A stretch of 64,000 nt of DNA from Devosia neptuniae (GTDB lineage Bacteria; Pseudomonadota; Alphaproteobacteria; Rhizobiales; Devosiaceae). The notes below the pieces were generated by a model that was not told the origin of the DNA, searched no databases, and saw only the letters and a list, made by a program, of their open reading frames with translations. Every line of letters starts with the position of its first letter. The stretch's first letter is position 1. Below, piece after piece: positions 8,729 to 17,299 of the stretch. The translations under genes were made by a program, and so were the position numbers. The stretch spans positions 248,001 to 312,000 of the forward strand of contig NZ_CP104964.1 in NCBI RefSeq assembly GCF_025452235.1, written 5' to 3'.

Positions 8729-9637
8729 ATGTCGACCCGCCGTATCGTGACATTGGGAAACGCCTTTCTCGATACGATCGTGTATCTGCCCGTTCTGCCG
8801 ACCGCCCCAACCAAGATCCGCGCCACCGATGTGCGCCGAACCGGCGGTGGGATTGCCGCGACGGCCGCCTATACCACCGCCGTGCTGGGTGCCCAGACGG
8901 CTTATTGGGGCCGCCTTGGCCAGGACGATACAGGTGACCAGATATTGACGCGTCTTAATGCCGTTGGCGTGCAAACCTCTGCGGTTCGGCGCGTGCAGGG
9001 TGGCGTCAGCCCCATCGGCACCATTCTGGTGTCGCCGGGCGGCGATCGTATGGCCTTTGGCTTTATCGGCCGAGGCCTGGGTGATGCTGCAGACTGGCTG
9101 CCGCTGGACGAGCTTGATGGCGTGCATGGTGTGCTCGCCGATTATAGCTGGTGGGAAGGCGCTTCGGCGGTGTTCGTGGCGGCGCGTGAGCGGGGCATTG
9201 TGAGTGTGCTTGACGCCGATATCGGCGATATGGATGCAGTGCGCCGCTTGCTAGATTTGCCCGACCATGTGGTTTTTTCATCGGCCTGTCTCGCCCGGCT
9301 GGCCGATACCAGCGATATCGAGGCTGGGCTGCGCCATGCCAGTGACCTGTGCCGGGGCGTGGTGGCTGTAACCGATGGCGAACACGGCTTTTTCTGGCTC
9401 GATGGCGATGTTGTGCGCAATGTCCCTGCCTTTCCGGTCACCGCCATTGATACCAATGGCGCAGGCGATATTTTTCACGGCGCCTATACGTTGGGGCTAG
9501 CCGAAGGCCTCGATGTGGAAGGGGCCGCACGCTTTGCCGGTGCCACGGCTGCCCTCAAATGCCAACGCGGCAGCGGCTGGGAAAGCATTCCCGATCGTGC
9601 CGCCGTCAACGCCCTGCTCAATGGAAGCGCCTCATGA
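8729..9637 (+). CDS. PfkB family carbohydrate kinase
   Basis: ATP-dependent sugar kinase of the ribokinase/PfkB family, 302 residues from ATG 8729 (GGAG eight bases upstream). The N-terminal glycine-rich region RRTGGGIAATAAYTTAVLG and the C-terminal anion-hole motif DTNGAGDIFHGAY, with the catalytic aspartate, are both present. It is first in the seven-gene rightward operon and overlaps the next gene by 4 bp. Beside two aldolases it should phosphorylate a ketose or ketose phosphate. The true substrate is unknown; fructose 6-phosphate, tagatose 6-phosphate or a modified ketohexose are candidates. Confidence 0.88.
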   Translation: MSTRRIVTLGNAFLDTIVYLPVLPTAPTKIRATDVRRTGGGIAATAAYTTAVLGAQTAYWGRLGQDDTGDQILTRLNAVGVQTSAVRRVQGGVSPIGTILVSPGGDRMAFGFIGRGLGDAADWLPLDELDGVHGVLADYSWWEGASAVFVAARERGIVSVLDADIGDMDAVRRLLDLPDHVVFSSACLARLADTSDIEAGLRHASDLCRGVVAVTDGEHGFFWLDGDVVRNVPAFPVTAIDTNGAGDIFHGAYTLGLAEGLDVEGAARFAGATAALKCQRGSGWESIPDRAAVNALLNGSAS

Positions 9638-10686
9638 ACATTACCCCTGGAAAACTTTGGGGCATACGTCGGCTGGCCGACGATCGGGGCCGCTTCAAGA
9701 TGCTGGCGATGGACCAGACCGGTCCGATCGTAAACCCGATCAAGGCGGTGCGTGGGCTCGACCATGCGCCCTATGCCGATGTGTCGGCGGTCAAGCGTCT
9801 GCTGGGCAAGCATCTCGCGCCCAAGGCATCGGCCGTGCTCATCGATCCGCCGCTGGGCTATGCTGCCGCCGTCGATGACCTGTCGCCGCGCAAGGGGCTG
9901 CTGGTTGCCACCGAATGGGCGACCTGGGAAGTGACCGAGACCGGCCGTAAATCGCGCAATATCCCCGGCTGGGATCCGTCGGTCATCCGCCGCATCGGCG
10001 GCGATGCCGTCAAGGTGAACCTGTGGTACCGCTCCGATGTCAGTGCTGACGTGAAGGACCACCAACTGGCCTATCTCGACAGCGTCAAGCAGGCCTGCCG
10101 CGAGAACGATATTCCGTTCGTGTTGGAATTCCTGGTCTATCCATTCCCTTCAGAAACGCCCGAGGCCTTCGCTGCCCGCCGCGTCGAACTGGTGTTGCAG
10201 GCTCTGGGTGATGTGGACGCAATGAACCCCGATGGGGTGGATGTCTACAAGCTCGAGCCGCCCACCGAGGTCATCAACGTCCCCGACCCGCATGGGCCGC
10301 AAGCAGCTGCCGTGCAAGCCCGGTTTGACCAAGTGTCCGCCGGTGTCAGTCGTCCCTGGGTTCTGCTCAGCGCTGGCGCCACGCCGCAAGATTTTATTCG
10401 TTTGCTGACCTATGCCTTCCGGGCCGGCGCCAACGGCTATCTGGCGGGTCGGGCCATCTGGGCCGCCGCCTTCTCTCGCTTCCCCGACCTTGCCGCCATG
10501 GAAACAGCGCTGGCCGGACAGGCGCCCGCACTGATGGACGAACTCAATGCCCTGACCGATGCCCATGCCACGCCGTGGATGGACCATCGCGCCTGGCAGG
10601 ACGGCATTAAGATGGCGCCATCGGGCGAAAACTTCGCGCCCGCCTATGGCCACTTCGCCCAGACCGGGTCAGTGGTGCCGCAATGA
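9634..10686 (+). CDS. Class I aldolase of the LacD (tagatose-1,6-bisphosphate aldolase)/YihT family
   Basis: A 350-residue Schiff-base aldolase. Family segments are GRFKMLAMDQTGPI near the start, DAVKVNLWYRSD, VLEFLVYP, DGVDVYKLEPP with the likely Schiff-base lysine, PWVLLSAGA, and GANGYLAGRAIW. These match the LacD family and also its sulfofructose-phosphate branch YihT. The start ATG 9634 overlaps the kinase stop (ATGA). It should cleave a ketose bisphosphate or ketose 1-phosphate into dihydroxyacetone phosphate and an aldehyde. A class II aldolase sits later in the same operon, so the two probably differ in substrate or stereochemistry. Confidence 0.85.
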   Translation: MNITPGKLWGIRRLADDRGRFKMLAMDQTGPIVNPIKAVRGLDHAPYADVSAVKRLLGKHLAPKASAVLIDPPLGYAAAVDDLSPRKGLLVATEWATWEVTETGRKSRNIPGWDPSVIRRIGGDAVKVNLWYRSDVSADVKDHQLAYLDSVKQACRENDIPFVLEFLVYPFPSETPEAFAARRVELVLQALGDVDAMNPDGVDVYKLEPPTEVINVPDPHGPQAAAVQARFDQVSAGVSRPWVLLSAGATPQDFIRLLTYAFRAGANGYLAGRAIWAAAFSRFPDLAAMETALAGQAPALMDELNALTDAHATPWMDHRAWQDGIKMAPSGENFAPAYGHFAQTGSVVPQ

Positions 10687-10714
10687 ACCATTGGCTCGCA
10701 ATGAGGCGGTTGGC

Positions 10715-11386
10715 ATGAACCCCCTTGATTTCAGTGGCGTGCTGTCGCGCAGCGACCTTCTGCTTAAAGGCGTGTGGCTCACCGCCCAGATATCGCTGGC
10801 TGCCATGGCTTTTGCGCTGGTCATCGGCGTACTGGCCGCGGTGATGACACTGGCCGGTAGCAAGCTGCTGCGCTGGCCCGTCATGGCCTATGTGGAAGTC
10901 ATCCGCAACACGCCCTTTATCGTGCAGGTCTTCCTGATCTATTTCGGCCTGCCGACTTTGGGCCTGCGTCTAGACCCAATCACGGCGGCCATTTTGGCGA
11001 TGTCGATCTATGGCGGGGCCTATACCAGCGAGATTATTCGCGCCGGTATCCAGTCGATCAACAAGGGTCAGATCGAAGCGGGCAGGGCGCTCGGCATGTC
11101 GCCGCTGACCATCTTTCGCTACGTCGTGCTCAAGCCCGCTTTGTCCTCGGTGTTTCCGTCGCTGGTCGCCCAATTCATCCTGCTGCTGCTGTCCTCGAGC
11201 GTGGTCTCTGCCATCTCGGTGCCCGAACTCACCGGCACGGGCAATGACATCCAGGGGCTGACCCTGCGCAACATGGAAATCTACCTCGTGATCGCGGTGA
11301 TTTATGTCGCTCTGGTTGCCGCGCTCAAGGGCGGGATGACCGTGTTGGAGCGTGTCTTGTTCCCCTTCAAGTTCCTGAGGCGCTGA
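10715..11386 (+). CDS. Amino-acid-type (PAAT) ABC transporter permease
   Basis: Inner-membrane permease of the HisM/GlnP family, 223 residues from ATG 10715. The signature ENTP-like segment VIRNTPFIVQVFLIYFGLP follows the first helices, and the EAA loop EAGRALGMSPLTIFRYVVLKPA lies near residue 135, as expected. There are about five membrane helices. It is followed after 3 bp by a second permease, so the pair forms a heterodimer. The family usually moves amino acids or opines; here it is embedded among sugar-phosphate enzymes. Confidence 0.92.
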   Translation: MNPLDFSGVLSRSDLLLKGVWLTAQISLAAMAFALVIGVLAAVMTLAGSKLLRWPVMAYVEVIRNTPFIVQVFLIYFGLPTLGLRLDPITAAILAMSIYGGAYTSEIIRAGIQSINKGQIEAGRALGMSPLTIFRYVVLKPALSSVFPSLVAQFILLLLSSSVVSAISVPELTGTGNDIQGLTLRNMEIYLVIAVIYVALVAALKGGMTVLERVLFPFKFLRR

Positions 11387-11389
11387 GCG

Positions 11390-12034
11390 ATGTTTCAACA
11401 GTTCAGCTTCAACCACGTCCTGTTCATGCTTACCGGCCTCGGCTGGACTATCGGGCTGGCCGCCATTGCCTTGGTGGGTGGGTCGATCGCGGGCTCGGTG
11501 CTCACGCTAATGCGGGTGTCGAGCAATCCGTTCCTGAGCCGCCTGGCCCAGTTCTATATCTTCATCGTGCAGGGCACGCCGCTGCTGGTGACGCTGTTCA
11601 TCGCCTACTTCGGCGCCACCTATCTGGGCTTTTCGGTTGCCCCGCTGACAGCGATTGCGGTGGCGTTTTCCTTCTATGCCGCAGCCTTTCTCGGCGATAT
11701 CTGGCGCGGCGCCATCCAGTCGGTTCCGGCCGGGCAACGCGAAGGGGCCCATGCCCTAGGCCTGAGCCGCGCCCATGCCATGCGCTACATCATCGTGCCG
11801 CAGGCCATCCGCATCGCGACACCCCCAACGGTCGGGTTTTTCGTCCAGCTCATCAAGAACACCTCGCTGGCGTCGGTCGTGGGCATCGTCGAGCTGACCC
11901 GCACCTCGCAGATCGTCAGCAATGCCACGTTCAAGCCGCTCGAGGTCTATCTGACAGCCGCGCTGTTCTACTTCCTCGTCTGCTTTCCCATCACGCTCAT
12001 CAGCCGCAGTCTTGAAAAACGGCTGAGCGTTTGA
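11390..12034 (+). CDS. Amino-acid-type (PAAT) ABC transporter permease, second subunit
   Basis: A 214-residue partner of the preceding permease. It has FIVQGTPLLVTLFIAYFGA in place of the usual RGTP segment and the EAA loop EGAHALGLSRAHAMRYIIVPQA near residue 125. Helices are predicted around 10-35, 55-80, 90-110 and 185-207. It ends 26 bp before the binding-protein gene, which has its own GGAGGAG site. Confidence 0.92.
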   Translation: MFQQFSFNHVLFMLTGLGWTIGLAAIALVGGSIAGSVLTLMRVSSNPFLSRLAQFYIFIVQGTPLLVTLFIAYFGATYLGFSVAPLTAIAVAFSFYAAAFLGDIWRGAIQSVPAGQREGAHALGLSRAHAMRYIIVPQAIRIATPPTVGFFVQLIKNTSLASVVGIVELTRTSQIVSNATFKPLEVYLTAALFYFLVCFPITLISRSLEKRLSV

Positions 12035-12060
12035 ACCATCATCACCGGAGGAGAAACCTG

Positions 12061-12852
12061 ATGATCCGACTTGCCCGAAACCTCGCCTTTGCTGCCGCCG
12101 CAACGCTGGTCATGTCGACCACCGCAATGGCGCAGGCCGCCAACACGCTCGATGAGATCGTAGCGCGCGGCAAGATCATCGTCGGCATCTCGCTGTCGAC
12201 CCCGCCCTATGGCATGACCGATGCCGACCTCAAGCCCGCCGGCTTTGACGTTGCCATCGCCAATCTGATCGCCCGTGATCTGGGTGTGGAACTGGAAATC
12301 CTTGATCAGGTGTCCCAGTCGCGCATTCCGAACCTCACCAGCAACAAGGTCGATATCATCGTCTCCTCGCTGGGCATCACCGCCGAGCGCGCCAAGACGA
12401 TCATGTATACCAATGCCATCTATGTCGATGAGCAGATGGTGATCGCGCCGGCCTCGGCCGCCATCACTTCGCTCGACGATCTGGTGGGCAAGCGCGTCGG
12501 CGTTACCCGCTCCACCACCAATGATACCATCATCACCGAAAAGGCCGTCGAAGGCACCAATATCCAGCGCTTCGACGATGACGCGGCTACCAATCAGGCC
12601 CTGTTTGCTGGCCAGGTCGATGCCATTGTGTCCGGTGTGGCGGCGGCCAACGCCATCAATGCCCAGACCGATCAGTTTCAGCGCAAATTCGCCGTTCGTC
12701 AGTCGCCCATGGGCATTGGCGTGCGTCGGGGCGATGCCGACCTGCACCAGTGGCTGAATACCGAAATCATGCTGCTGTGGAACTCGGGCGAAATCCAGGC
12801 TGCCCAGCAGCAATGGCTCGGCGTGACCAACCCAGACCTGCCGCGCTTCTAG
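12061..12852 (+). CDS. Amino-acid-type ABC transporter substrate-binding protein (SBP_bac_3)
   Basis: Periplasmic receptor of 263 residues with a Sec signal peptide of about 25 residues ending AMAQA. The mature protein starts with the family pattern DEIVARGKIIVGIS and PPYGMTDADLKPAGFDVAIA, then has the LVGKRVGVTRSTTND hinge region and an acidic DADLHQWLN near the C-terminus. ATG 12061 follows GGAGGAG. It lies in the same operon as its two permeases and ATPase. The usual ligands are polar amino acids, opines or amino sugars. Given the kinase and aldolases around it, an aminated or otherwise modified sugar is possible, but no ligand residue is diagnostic. Confidence 0.9.
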   Translation: MIRLARNLAFAAAATLVMSTTAMAQAANTLDEIVARGKIIVGISLSTPPYGMTDADLKPAGFDVAIANLIARDLGVELEILDQVSQSRIPNLTSNKVDIIVSSLGITAERAKTIMYTNAIYVDEQMVIAPASAAITSLDDLVGKRVGVTRSTTNDTIITEKAVEGTNIQRFDDDAATNQALFAGQVDAIVSGVAAANAINAQTDQFQRKFAVRQSPMGIGVRRGDADLHQWLNTEIMLLWNSGEIQAAQQQWLGVTNPDLPRF

Positions 12853-12861
12853 TCCTCCTCC

Positions 12862-12899
12862 GGCCCCGCATTGCTCCCCCATGTCACCGATGCGGGGCC
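12862..12899 (+). other. Intercistronic hairpin after the binding-protein gene
   Basis: A perfect 10-bp inverted repeat (GGCCCCGCAT and its complement) around an 18-base loop, just after the binding-protein stop and before fba. There is no T-run, so read-through into fba and the ATPase gene is expected. It probably protects the upstream mRNA from 3' exonucleases. Confidence 0.6.
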
Positions 12900-12925
12900 A
12901 ACCTCTCCCGAAAAAGGCTTTATCC

Positions 12926-13948
12926 ATGTCCCGCATCACCCTTCGCCAGCTTCTCGATCATGCCGCAGAGCATCAATATGGCGTGCCCGCCTTCAGCGTC
13001 ACCAGCATGGAGCAGATGCTGGCCGTCATGGCCGCTGCCGATGCTGTCGATGCGCCAGTCATTCTGCAGGTTGGCACCAAGGCGCGCGCCTATGCGGGCG
13101 ATGTGATGGTCGAGCATCTGTTTGCCGCCCTCGAAAAGCTCTATCCCCATATTCCGATGGTGGTGCACCAGGATCACGGCAATAGCGAAGAGACCTGCGC
13201 CACCGCGCTGCAACACAAATTCAGCTCGGTGATGATGGACGGCTCGCTGCTGGCCGATGCCAAGACCCCGTCGGACTATGACTATAATGTTCGGGTCACC
13301 GCGTCAGTTTCGAACATGGCGCACTGGATGGGCGCATCGGTCGAAGGCGAAATCGGCGTCTTGGGTAAGCTCGAAAACCGCAATGACGAACGCCTGCTGA
13401 CCGATCCCGATCAGGCCGTCGCATTCGTCAAAGCAACCAAGGTCGATGCGCTCGCTATCGCCATGGGCACCTCGCATGGCGCATACAAATTCAGCCGCAA
13501 GCCTGATGGCGATGTGTTGGCCATGGATCGGCTGGAGGAAATCCACCGCCGCCTGCCAGACACCCACCTGGTGATGCACGGCTCCTCATCAGTCCCGCAG
13601 GAGCTGCAGGACATCATGAACAAGTACGGCGCCGACATCAAACAGACCTGGGGCGTGCCGATCGAGGAAATCCAGCGCGGCATCAAGCATGGCGTGCGCA
13701 AGGTCAATATCGACACCGACAACCGCATGGCGCTGATCGGGCAGATCCGCAAGGTCATGCATGAAGACCCCAAGGAATTCGATATCCGCAACATGATGAA
13801 GCCCGGCATGGATGCTATCACCAAGCTCTGCAAGCAGCGGCTGGAAGAGTTCGGCACCGCCGGACACGCCGGCAAGATCAAGGTCATCACCATGGCGGAT
13901 ATGGCCAAGCGCTATGCGTCGGGCCAGCTCGACCCCAAGATCCAGTAA
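12926..13948 (+). CDS. fba: Class II fructose-bisphosphate aldolase (CbbA subtype)
   Basis: Zinc-dependent aldolase of 340 residues that cleaves fructose 1,6-bisphosphate to dihydroxyacetone phosphate and glyceraldehyde 3-phosphate. VVHQDHGNS carries the catalytic aspartate and a metal histidine, GTSHGAYKF and MHGSSSVP carry the other two metal histidines, and VNIDTDNRMA binds the phosphate. ATG 12926 has only a weak AAAAGG site; the upstream in-frame ATG at 12881 lies in the hairpin and is unlikely. It sits between the binding protein and ATPase genes of the importer, which ties it to the same function. Confidence 0.93.
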   Translation: MSRITLRQLLDHAAEHQYGVPAFSVTSMEQMLAVMAAADAVDAPVILQVGTKARAYAGDVMVEHLFAALEKLYPHIPMVVHQDHGNSEETCATALQHKFSSVMMDGSLLADAKTPSDYDYNVRVTASVSNMAHWMGASVEGEIGVLGKLENRNDERLLTDPDQAVAFVKATKVDALAIAMGTSHGAYKFSRKPDGDVLAMDRLEEIHRRLPDTHLVMHGSSSVPQELQDIMNKYGADIKQTWGVPIEEIQRGIKHGVRKVNIDTDNRMALIGQIRKVMHEDPKEFDIRNMMKPGMDAITKLCKQRLEEFGTAGHAGKIKVITMADMAKRYASGQLDPKIQ

Positions 13949-13975
13949 CGCGCGACGACAGGTTGGAATTTTACA

Positions 13976-14719
13976 ATGAGTGCAAGCGATAGCGTTGTCA
14001 GCGCCAAAAAGGTCAGCAAGTTCTTTACCGGCTTTCAGGCCCTCAAGGATATTGATCTGAACGTCGCCAAGGGCGAGACCATCGTGGTCTGCGGCCCCTC
14101 GGGGTCAGGCAAGTCGACGCTGATCCGTTGCCTCAATGCGCTGGAACAGCACCAGTCGGGTGAATTGGTAGTGTGCGGGATCGAGCTGACCAGTTCGCGT
14201 CAGTCCATCGATGCGGTGCGCCGCCGCACCGGGATGGTGTTTCAGAACTTCAACCTGTTCCCGCATATGACGGTCATCGAAAACTGCATGATCGCCCCGA
14301 TGAAGGTCAAAGGCATGTCGCGCGACGAAGCACGTGCGACAGCCGAGCGGTTCCTCAAGCGGGTGCATATTCCCGAACAGGCCGACAAATATCCGGCCCA
14401 ATTGTCCGGTGGCCAGCAGCAGCGCGTGGCGATTGCCCGGGCGCTGTCGATGAGCCCCGATGTGATGCTGTTTGACGAGCCAACCTCGGCACTTGATCCG
14501 GAAATGGTGCGCGAAGTGCTCGACACCATGGTGGAGTTGGCCAAAGAGGGTTCGACCATGATCTGCGTCACCCACGAGATGAATTTCGCCCGCCAGGTTG
14601 CCGATCGCGTCATCTTCATGGATCGCGGCACCATCGTGGAATCAGGGGCGCCGGAAGCCTTTTTCGCCAATCCCCAAACCGATCGCGCCCGGGAATTTCT
14701 CGCACAAATCCTGCATTAA
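13976..14719 (+). CDS. Amino-acid-type ABC transporter ATP-binding protein (GlnQ-like)
   Basis: Cytoplasmic ATPase of 247 residues that powers the importer encoded just upstream. It has Walker [10 protein letters not shown] at about residue 41, the Q-loop region [13 protein letters not shown], the signature LSGGQQQR, Walker [14 protein letters not shown] and the switch histidine in VTHEMNFA. It is last in the operon, and its stop overlaps the stop region of the convergent FadR-type gene by 4 bp. Confidence 0.95.
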   Translation: MSASDSVVSAKKVSKFFTGFQALKDIDLNVAKGETIVVCGPSGSGKSTLIRCLNALEQHQSGELVVCGIELTSSRQSIDAVRRRTGMVFQNFNLFPHMTVIENCMIAPMKVKGMSRDEARATAERFLKRVHIPEQADKYPAQLSGGQQQRVAIARALSMSPDVMLFDEPTSALDPEMVREVLDTMVELAKEGSTMICVTHEMNFARQVADRVIFMDRGTIVESGAPEAFFANPQTDRAREFLAQILH

Positions 14720-15471
14720 TTCGTTGAGCGCTGGGCGCCATCAAGCGCTTGGCTGTTTTCGAGATGGCGCACGTCCAGAACCGCCGCCCGGGCCTGTATG
14801 AGGTGATACTTCATGTAGCTCGCGGCGGCGTCGCTATCTTCGGCCGTTATGGCGTCGAGGATGCGGGTATGCTCCTCGATGATGCGCAGCCGGCGGCCCG
14901 GTGAACGTTCGCGCGCCAGCTCCAGCCCGATATTCATCGTTTCGGTGACTGGTTGGCGCAGATCGTTGAGCAGGTCACAGAAATAGTCATTGCCGGCCGC
15001 TCTAGCGACAGCGTCATGGAACTCGATATCTTGTTCCTGACCGCGCTCGCCTGACGCAATTGCGCTGCGAAGCGCCTCGATGGCAGCATGGGCGCGATCG
15101 AGATCGGCGCGAGTCCGCCGCAATGCTGCGAGGCGCGCGGCCTCCACCTCCAGAACGATGCGTGGTTCAAACGAGCGCAGGTAGCTGGAGAGTTCGGACG
15201 TGTTAGCCAGCTCGGTCAAGCGGCTTGAGGGCTGAGTCGAGACAAAGGTTCCAATGCCACGTTTGGATTGAATTAATCCATCAGTCGTCAGCCGGAGCAG
15301 CGCCTCACGAACAACCGGACGTGACACTGCGAAACTGAGGGAGAGTTCGGCCTCGGAGGGCAGTTTGTCGCCCGAAGCAAACCGGCCGGACGTGATCCCA
15401 TCAAGAATCTGGCCGTACACCGTGTCTGCCAGACGTTCCTTGCGCGCGGGCTTGAGAGTGAGGTTCTGCAT
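14716..15471 (-). CDS. FadR/GntR family transcriptional regulator (FCD domain)
   Basis: Regulator of 251 residues. The GntR winged helix occupies about residues 12-80 ([25 protein letters not shown]). An all-helical FCD ligand domain follows at about 95-225, with the conserved D...H pattern in [12 protein letters not shown] and a later [13 protein letters not shown] regulators usually bind a small carboxylate or sugar acid. It lies convergent to the PfkB-PAAT-aldolase operon and is its most likely repressor, acting at the divergent promoter near 8549-8590; this is inference. Confidence 0.9.
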   Translation of the reverse strand: MQNLTLKPARKERLADTVYGQILDGITSGRFASGDKLPSEAELSLSFAVSRPVVREALLRLTTDGLIQSKRGIGTFVSTQPSSRLTELANTSELSSYLRSFEPRIVLEVEAARLAALRRTRADLDRAHAAIEALRSAIASGERGQEQDIEFHDAVARAAGNDYFCDLLNDLRQPVTETMNIGLELARERSPGRRLRIIEEHTRILDAITAEDSDAAASYMKYHLIQARAAVLDVRHLENSQALDGAQRSTN

Positions 15472-15582
15472 GCTCGGATTCTACCTCGTACACTGCCGCG
15501 CGACAATCAAAAGCAGGAGCTTGGTATTCATTAGCCGCCAGTCACTGTCGATCCGTCTGCTGTCGCTTGGGCCGTGCGCAGT

Positions 15583-15609
15583 CCCTGACCAGAAGGTCTG
15601 GGCTTTTTT
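15583..15609 (+). terminator. Rho-independent terminator without an obvious upstream gene
   Basis: Hairpin CCTGACC-AGAA-GGTCTGG followed by GC and six T. It works only for plus-strand transcripts, but the flanking genes at 14716-15471 and 15645-15833 are on the minus strand, so it may end a small RNA. Confidence 0.55.
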
Positions 15610-15644
15610 GACGGAAGAGCGAAAGGGCAAGGCCCAAACCCTGC

Positions 15645-15833
15645 CTATTTCTCCCGCAACAAACGATGAGCCGCGCTCACCAACTCGCGGGTGCTGGCCA
15701 CCGCGTCTTTTATCTGGCGCCGCTGCCTCTTGAGAGTCGCGACGGGCCGCGGCCCGAGCAGTTTGTGCCTCCTGTACGGCATCTCTTGCAGCCGCTCCAG
15801 TGCGGCCAATTTCGCGTCTAGGTCATCTCCCAT
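15645..15833 (-). CDS. Small hypothetical helical protein
   Basis: A possible 62-residue protein starting at ATG 15833 (MGDDLDAKLAALERL). It is rich in Arg, Lys, Leu and Ala and would form one or two long helices. There is no clear Shine-Dalgarno and no recognised family. Its composition resembles that of the small gene at 44871-45080. It may be an orphan cytoplasmic or nucleic-acid-binding protein, or not a gene. Confidence 0.35.
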   Translation of the reverse strand: MGDDLDAKLAALERLQEMPYRRHKLLGPRPVATLKRQRRQIKDAVASTRELVSAAHRLLREK

Positions 15834-16083
15834 AGGGACCAGCCTGCGGTGACTAGGCTTAGGCAACAACAATGCGGAATTGGCCGGGAGGTCTCGTTTC
15901 CAAAACATTGGATAAGAGGAGAGGCCTCCGCTGTGGCGGCGGGTTCAGCATCATGAAGTGGGCGAGGATCACCATGACAGCCGCCAGCATTCACATTCGG
16001 AACGCGGGCAGGGACTGGATTTACGCCGCCATGCGAGGTAACCGGCGGTGCCGCTGCAGCACTGTGCAGCCGAAGGGAAACAA

Positions 16084-16323
16084 ATGAGCAAACTGCTCCG
16101 CCTGGCCGTCATTGTCGTGCTTGTGTTTGTCGTTGTACTTGGTGGCTTTTGGTACCGCTACGTGACCAACACAGAGAGCCCCTACCAAGAAGTCGGAATT
16201 GAGCTCAACAGCCGCATGCCGGAACCCATTCGCAAATGGGGGTGTGACAAGCTGCGGTCCAATTTTGCCAGCGCCGTGCCGCCTTACGGATGCTCCACTG
16301 GAGACGGTACAAGCTGGATCTAG
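16084..16323 (+). CDS. Small membrane-anchored hypothetical protein
   Basis: A 79-residue protein from ATG 16084, with a GAAGGGAAAC site upstream. A single membrane helix (about residues 5-25) is followed by a short exported tail with two cysteines (KWGCDKL, PYGCST) that could form a disulfide. No domain is recognised. It stands alone before a 450-bp non-coding stretch. Confidence 0.5.
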   Translation: MSKLLRLAVIVVLVFVVVLGGFWYRYVTNTESPYQEVGIELNSRMPEPIRKWGCDKLRSNFASAVPPYGCSTGDGTSWI

Positions 16324-16401
16324 CGCACCTTCGGGGGCATTAGTCGGTGCATTCTTGGGCGGCACCAGCGCATCATTCTCGTTCTTCAATGAGAGGGAAA
16401 T

Positions 16402-16446
16402 CGGGAGGACAAGGATTTTGGGGGCTCGTTGCCCTCCCTAAGTCCT
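16402..16446. repeat. Dispersed intergenic hairpin repeat, copy A
   Basis: Starts CGGGAGGACAAG and ends GCCCTCCCTAAG. The GGGAGG and CCCTCCC arms are complementary. Compare copies at 16574, 44294 and 44763. Confidence 0.4.
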
Positions 16447-16573
16447 CCAGTTGAGCCAGCGGACCTAAGCGATAAAGACCCCAGGATTCCGGCAACAAAA
16501 AGCCCGCTGGTTGGGCGAGGAGATTAAGCGTCGACGAGGCGGTTTGGACGCCTGTATCCCCACCGACGCTCAA

Positions 16574-16611
16574 CGGGAGGGCAAGAGGGCTCTGGCACTC
16601 TCCCTAAGCCC
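16574..16611. repeat. Dispersed intergenic hairpin repeat, copy B
   Basis: CGGGAGGGCAAG at the left and CTCTCCCTAAGCCC at the right, with GGGCTCTGGC between. It is the shortest of the four related elements. Confidence 0.4.
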
Positions 16612-16778
16612 TTGGGGAAAGGCCTTTGGGTTCAATAGCGGAAATCGGAAAGACTCACCAGCGGCGGCTGGGGAAACCTCAAAGCTGTGCAGTCTGAGTC
16701 AGGTCATGTGGCGGATTGATCCTTCACCTGGGCCAGACGCAATGTTATGTCCCAATCCTCTCTTCAGAAAGGCGTATC

Positions 16779-17168
16779 GTGAACCGAGTGCTCTCCGTGA
16801 TTGCCGTTTATGTTGCCCTTGCCAGCGCCAGCTACGCGGTTGGGCCTTCCTACGAGAACAAAGCTCTGGGATTTCGGCTCAGTACATTTCCTCAGAGTGA
16901 AAATATCACAATCTGCACCCAGGACGGTGGGGATTGCCTGACCTTCCTTCCCGTAGGTGACGGCAAAACCTATACGGAAGAAACCGGCAAGTGCACGTTG
17001 GTCATGGAGCACTTCCGCTATGATTTTGCGGACGGCAAAACCGACGATGAATTCATGCTGACACTGGCCGGTCAGGTGATCCAGGTCGTCGAGGGCGACG
17101 ATGCCTGCCAGCTCCCGCAAGAGTCTCCGGCGCAAATGCGCAGCCTTACGGGCACATACATTTCCTGA
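16779..17168 (+). CDS. Secreted hypothetical protein
   Basis: A 129-residue protein starting at GTG 16779, with AAAGG seven bases upstream. A Sec signal peptide covers about residues 1-19 (VLSVIAVYVALASASYA). The mature part has three cysteines (ICTQDGGDC, GKCTLV and a late DACQ) and is acidic. No family is recognised. Compare the small secreted proteins at 17300, 17842 and 50394. Confidence 0.6.
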   Translation: MNRVLSVIAVYVALASASYAVGPSYENKALGFRLSTFPQSENITICTQDGGDCLTFLPVGDGKTYTEETGKCTLVMEHFRYDFADGKTDDEFMLTLAGQVIQVVEGDDACQLPQESPAQMRSLTGTYIS

Positions 17169-17299
17169 GCCCCTTAGTGCTCTGAAATGCCCACCGGCAC
17201 CAGAGCGACCGCTCGTTGTTCCGAATCCGTGGGCTGTCCGGCTGTCGTATTTTTGGAACAATCTCCTGTTCCTTATCTCTCGCCCGAGGAGGATTACTT

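Larger units (their letters stand above)
16324..16778. other. Intergenic stretch with two copies of a hairpin repeat
   Basis: No convincing gene. It contains two related G/C-rich elements at 16402-16446 and 16574-16611. Both begin CGGGAGG and end near CTCCCTAAG, and can fold on themselves. Related copies lie at 44294-44340 and 44763-44803. Confidence 0.4.

Noticed and set aside
8729..10686. Kinase and YihT-like aldolase as a sulfoquinovose (sulfo-EMP) pathway
   Set aside because: There is no sulfoquinovosidase, isomerase or sulfolactaldehyde reductase nearby, and the importer is of the amino-acid type. The aldolase fits the wider LacD family equally well.
11968..12939. A 323-codon minus-strand frame
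   Set aside because: It is antisense to the PAAT binding-protein gene, which has a signal peptide and family motifs.
16600..16670. A possible tRNA-like TTCAA segment
   Set aside because: No acceptor stem, anticodon arm or CCA-like end can be assembled around it.
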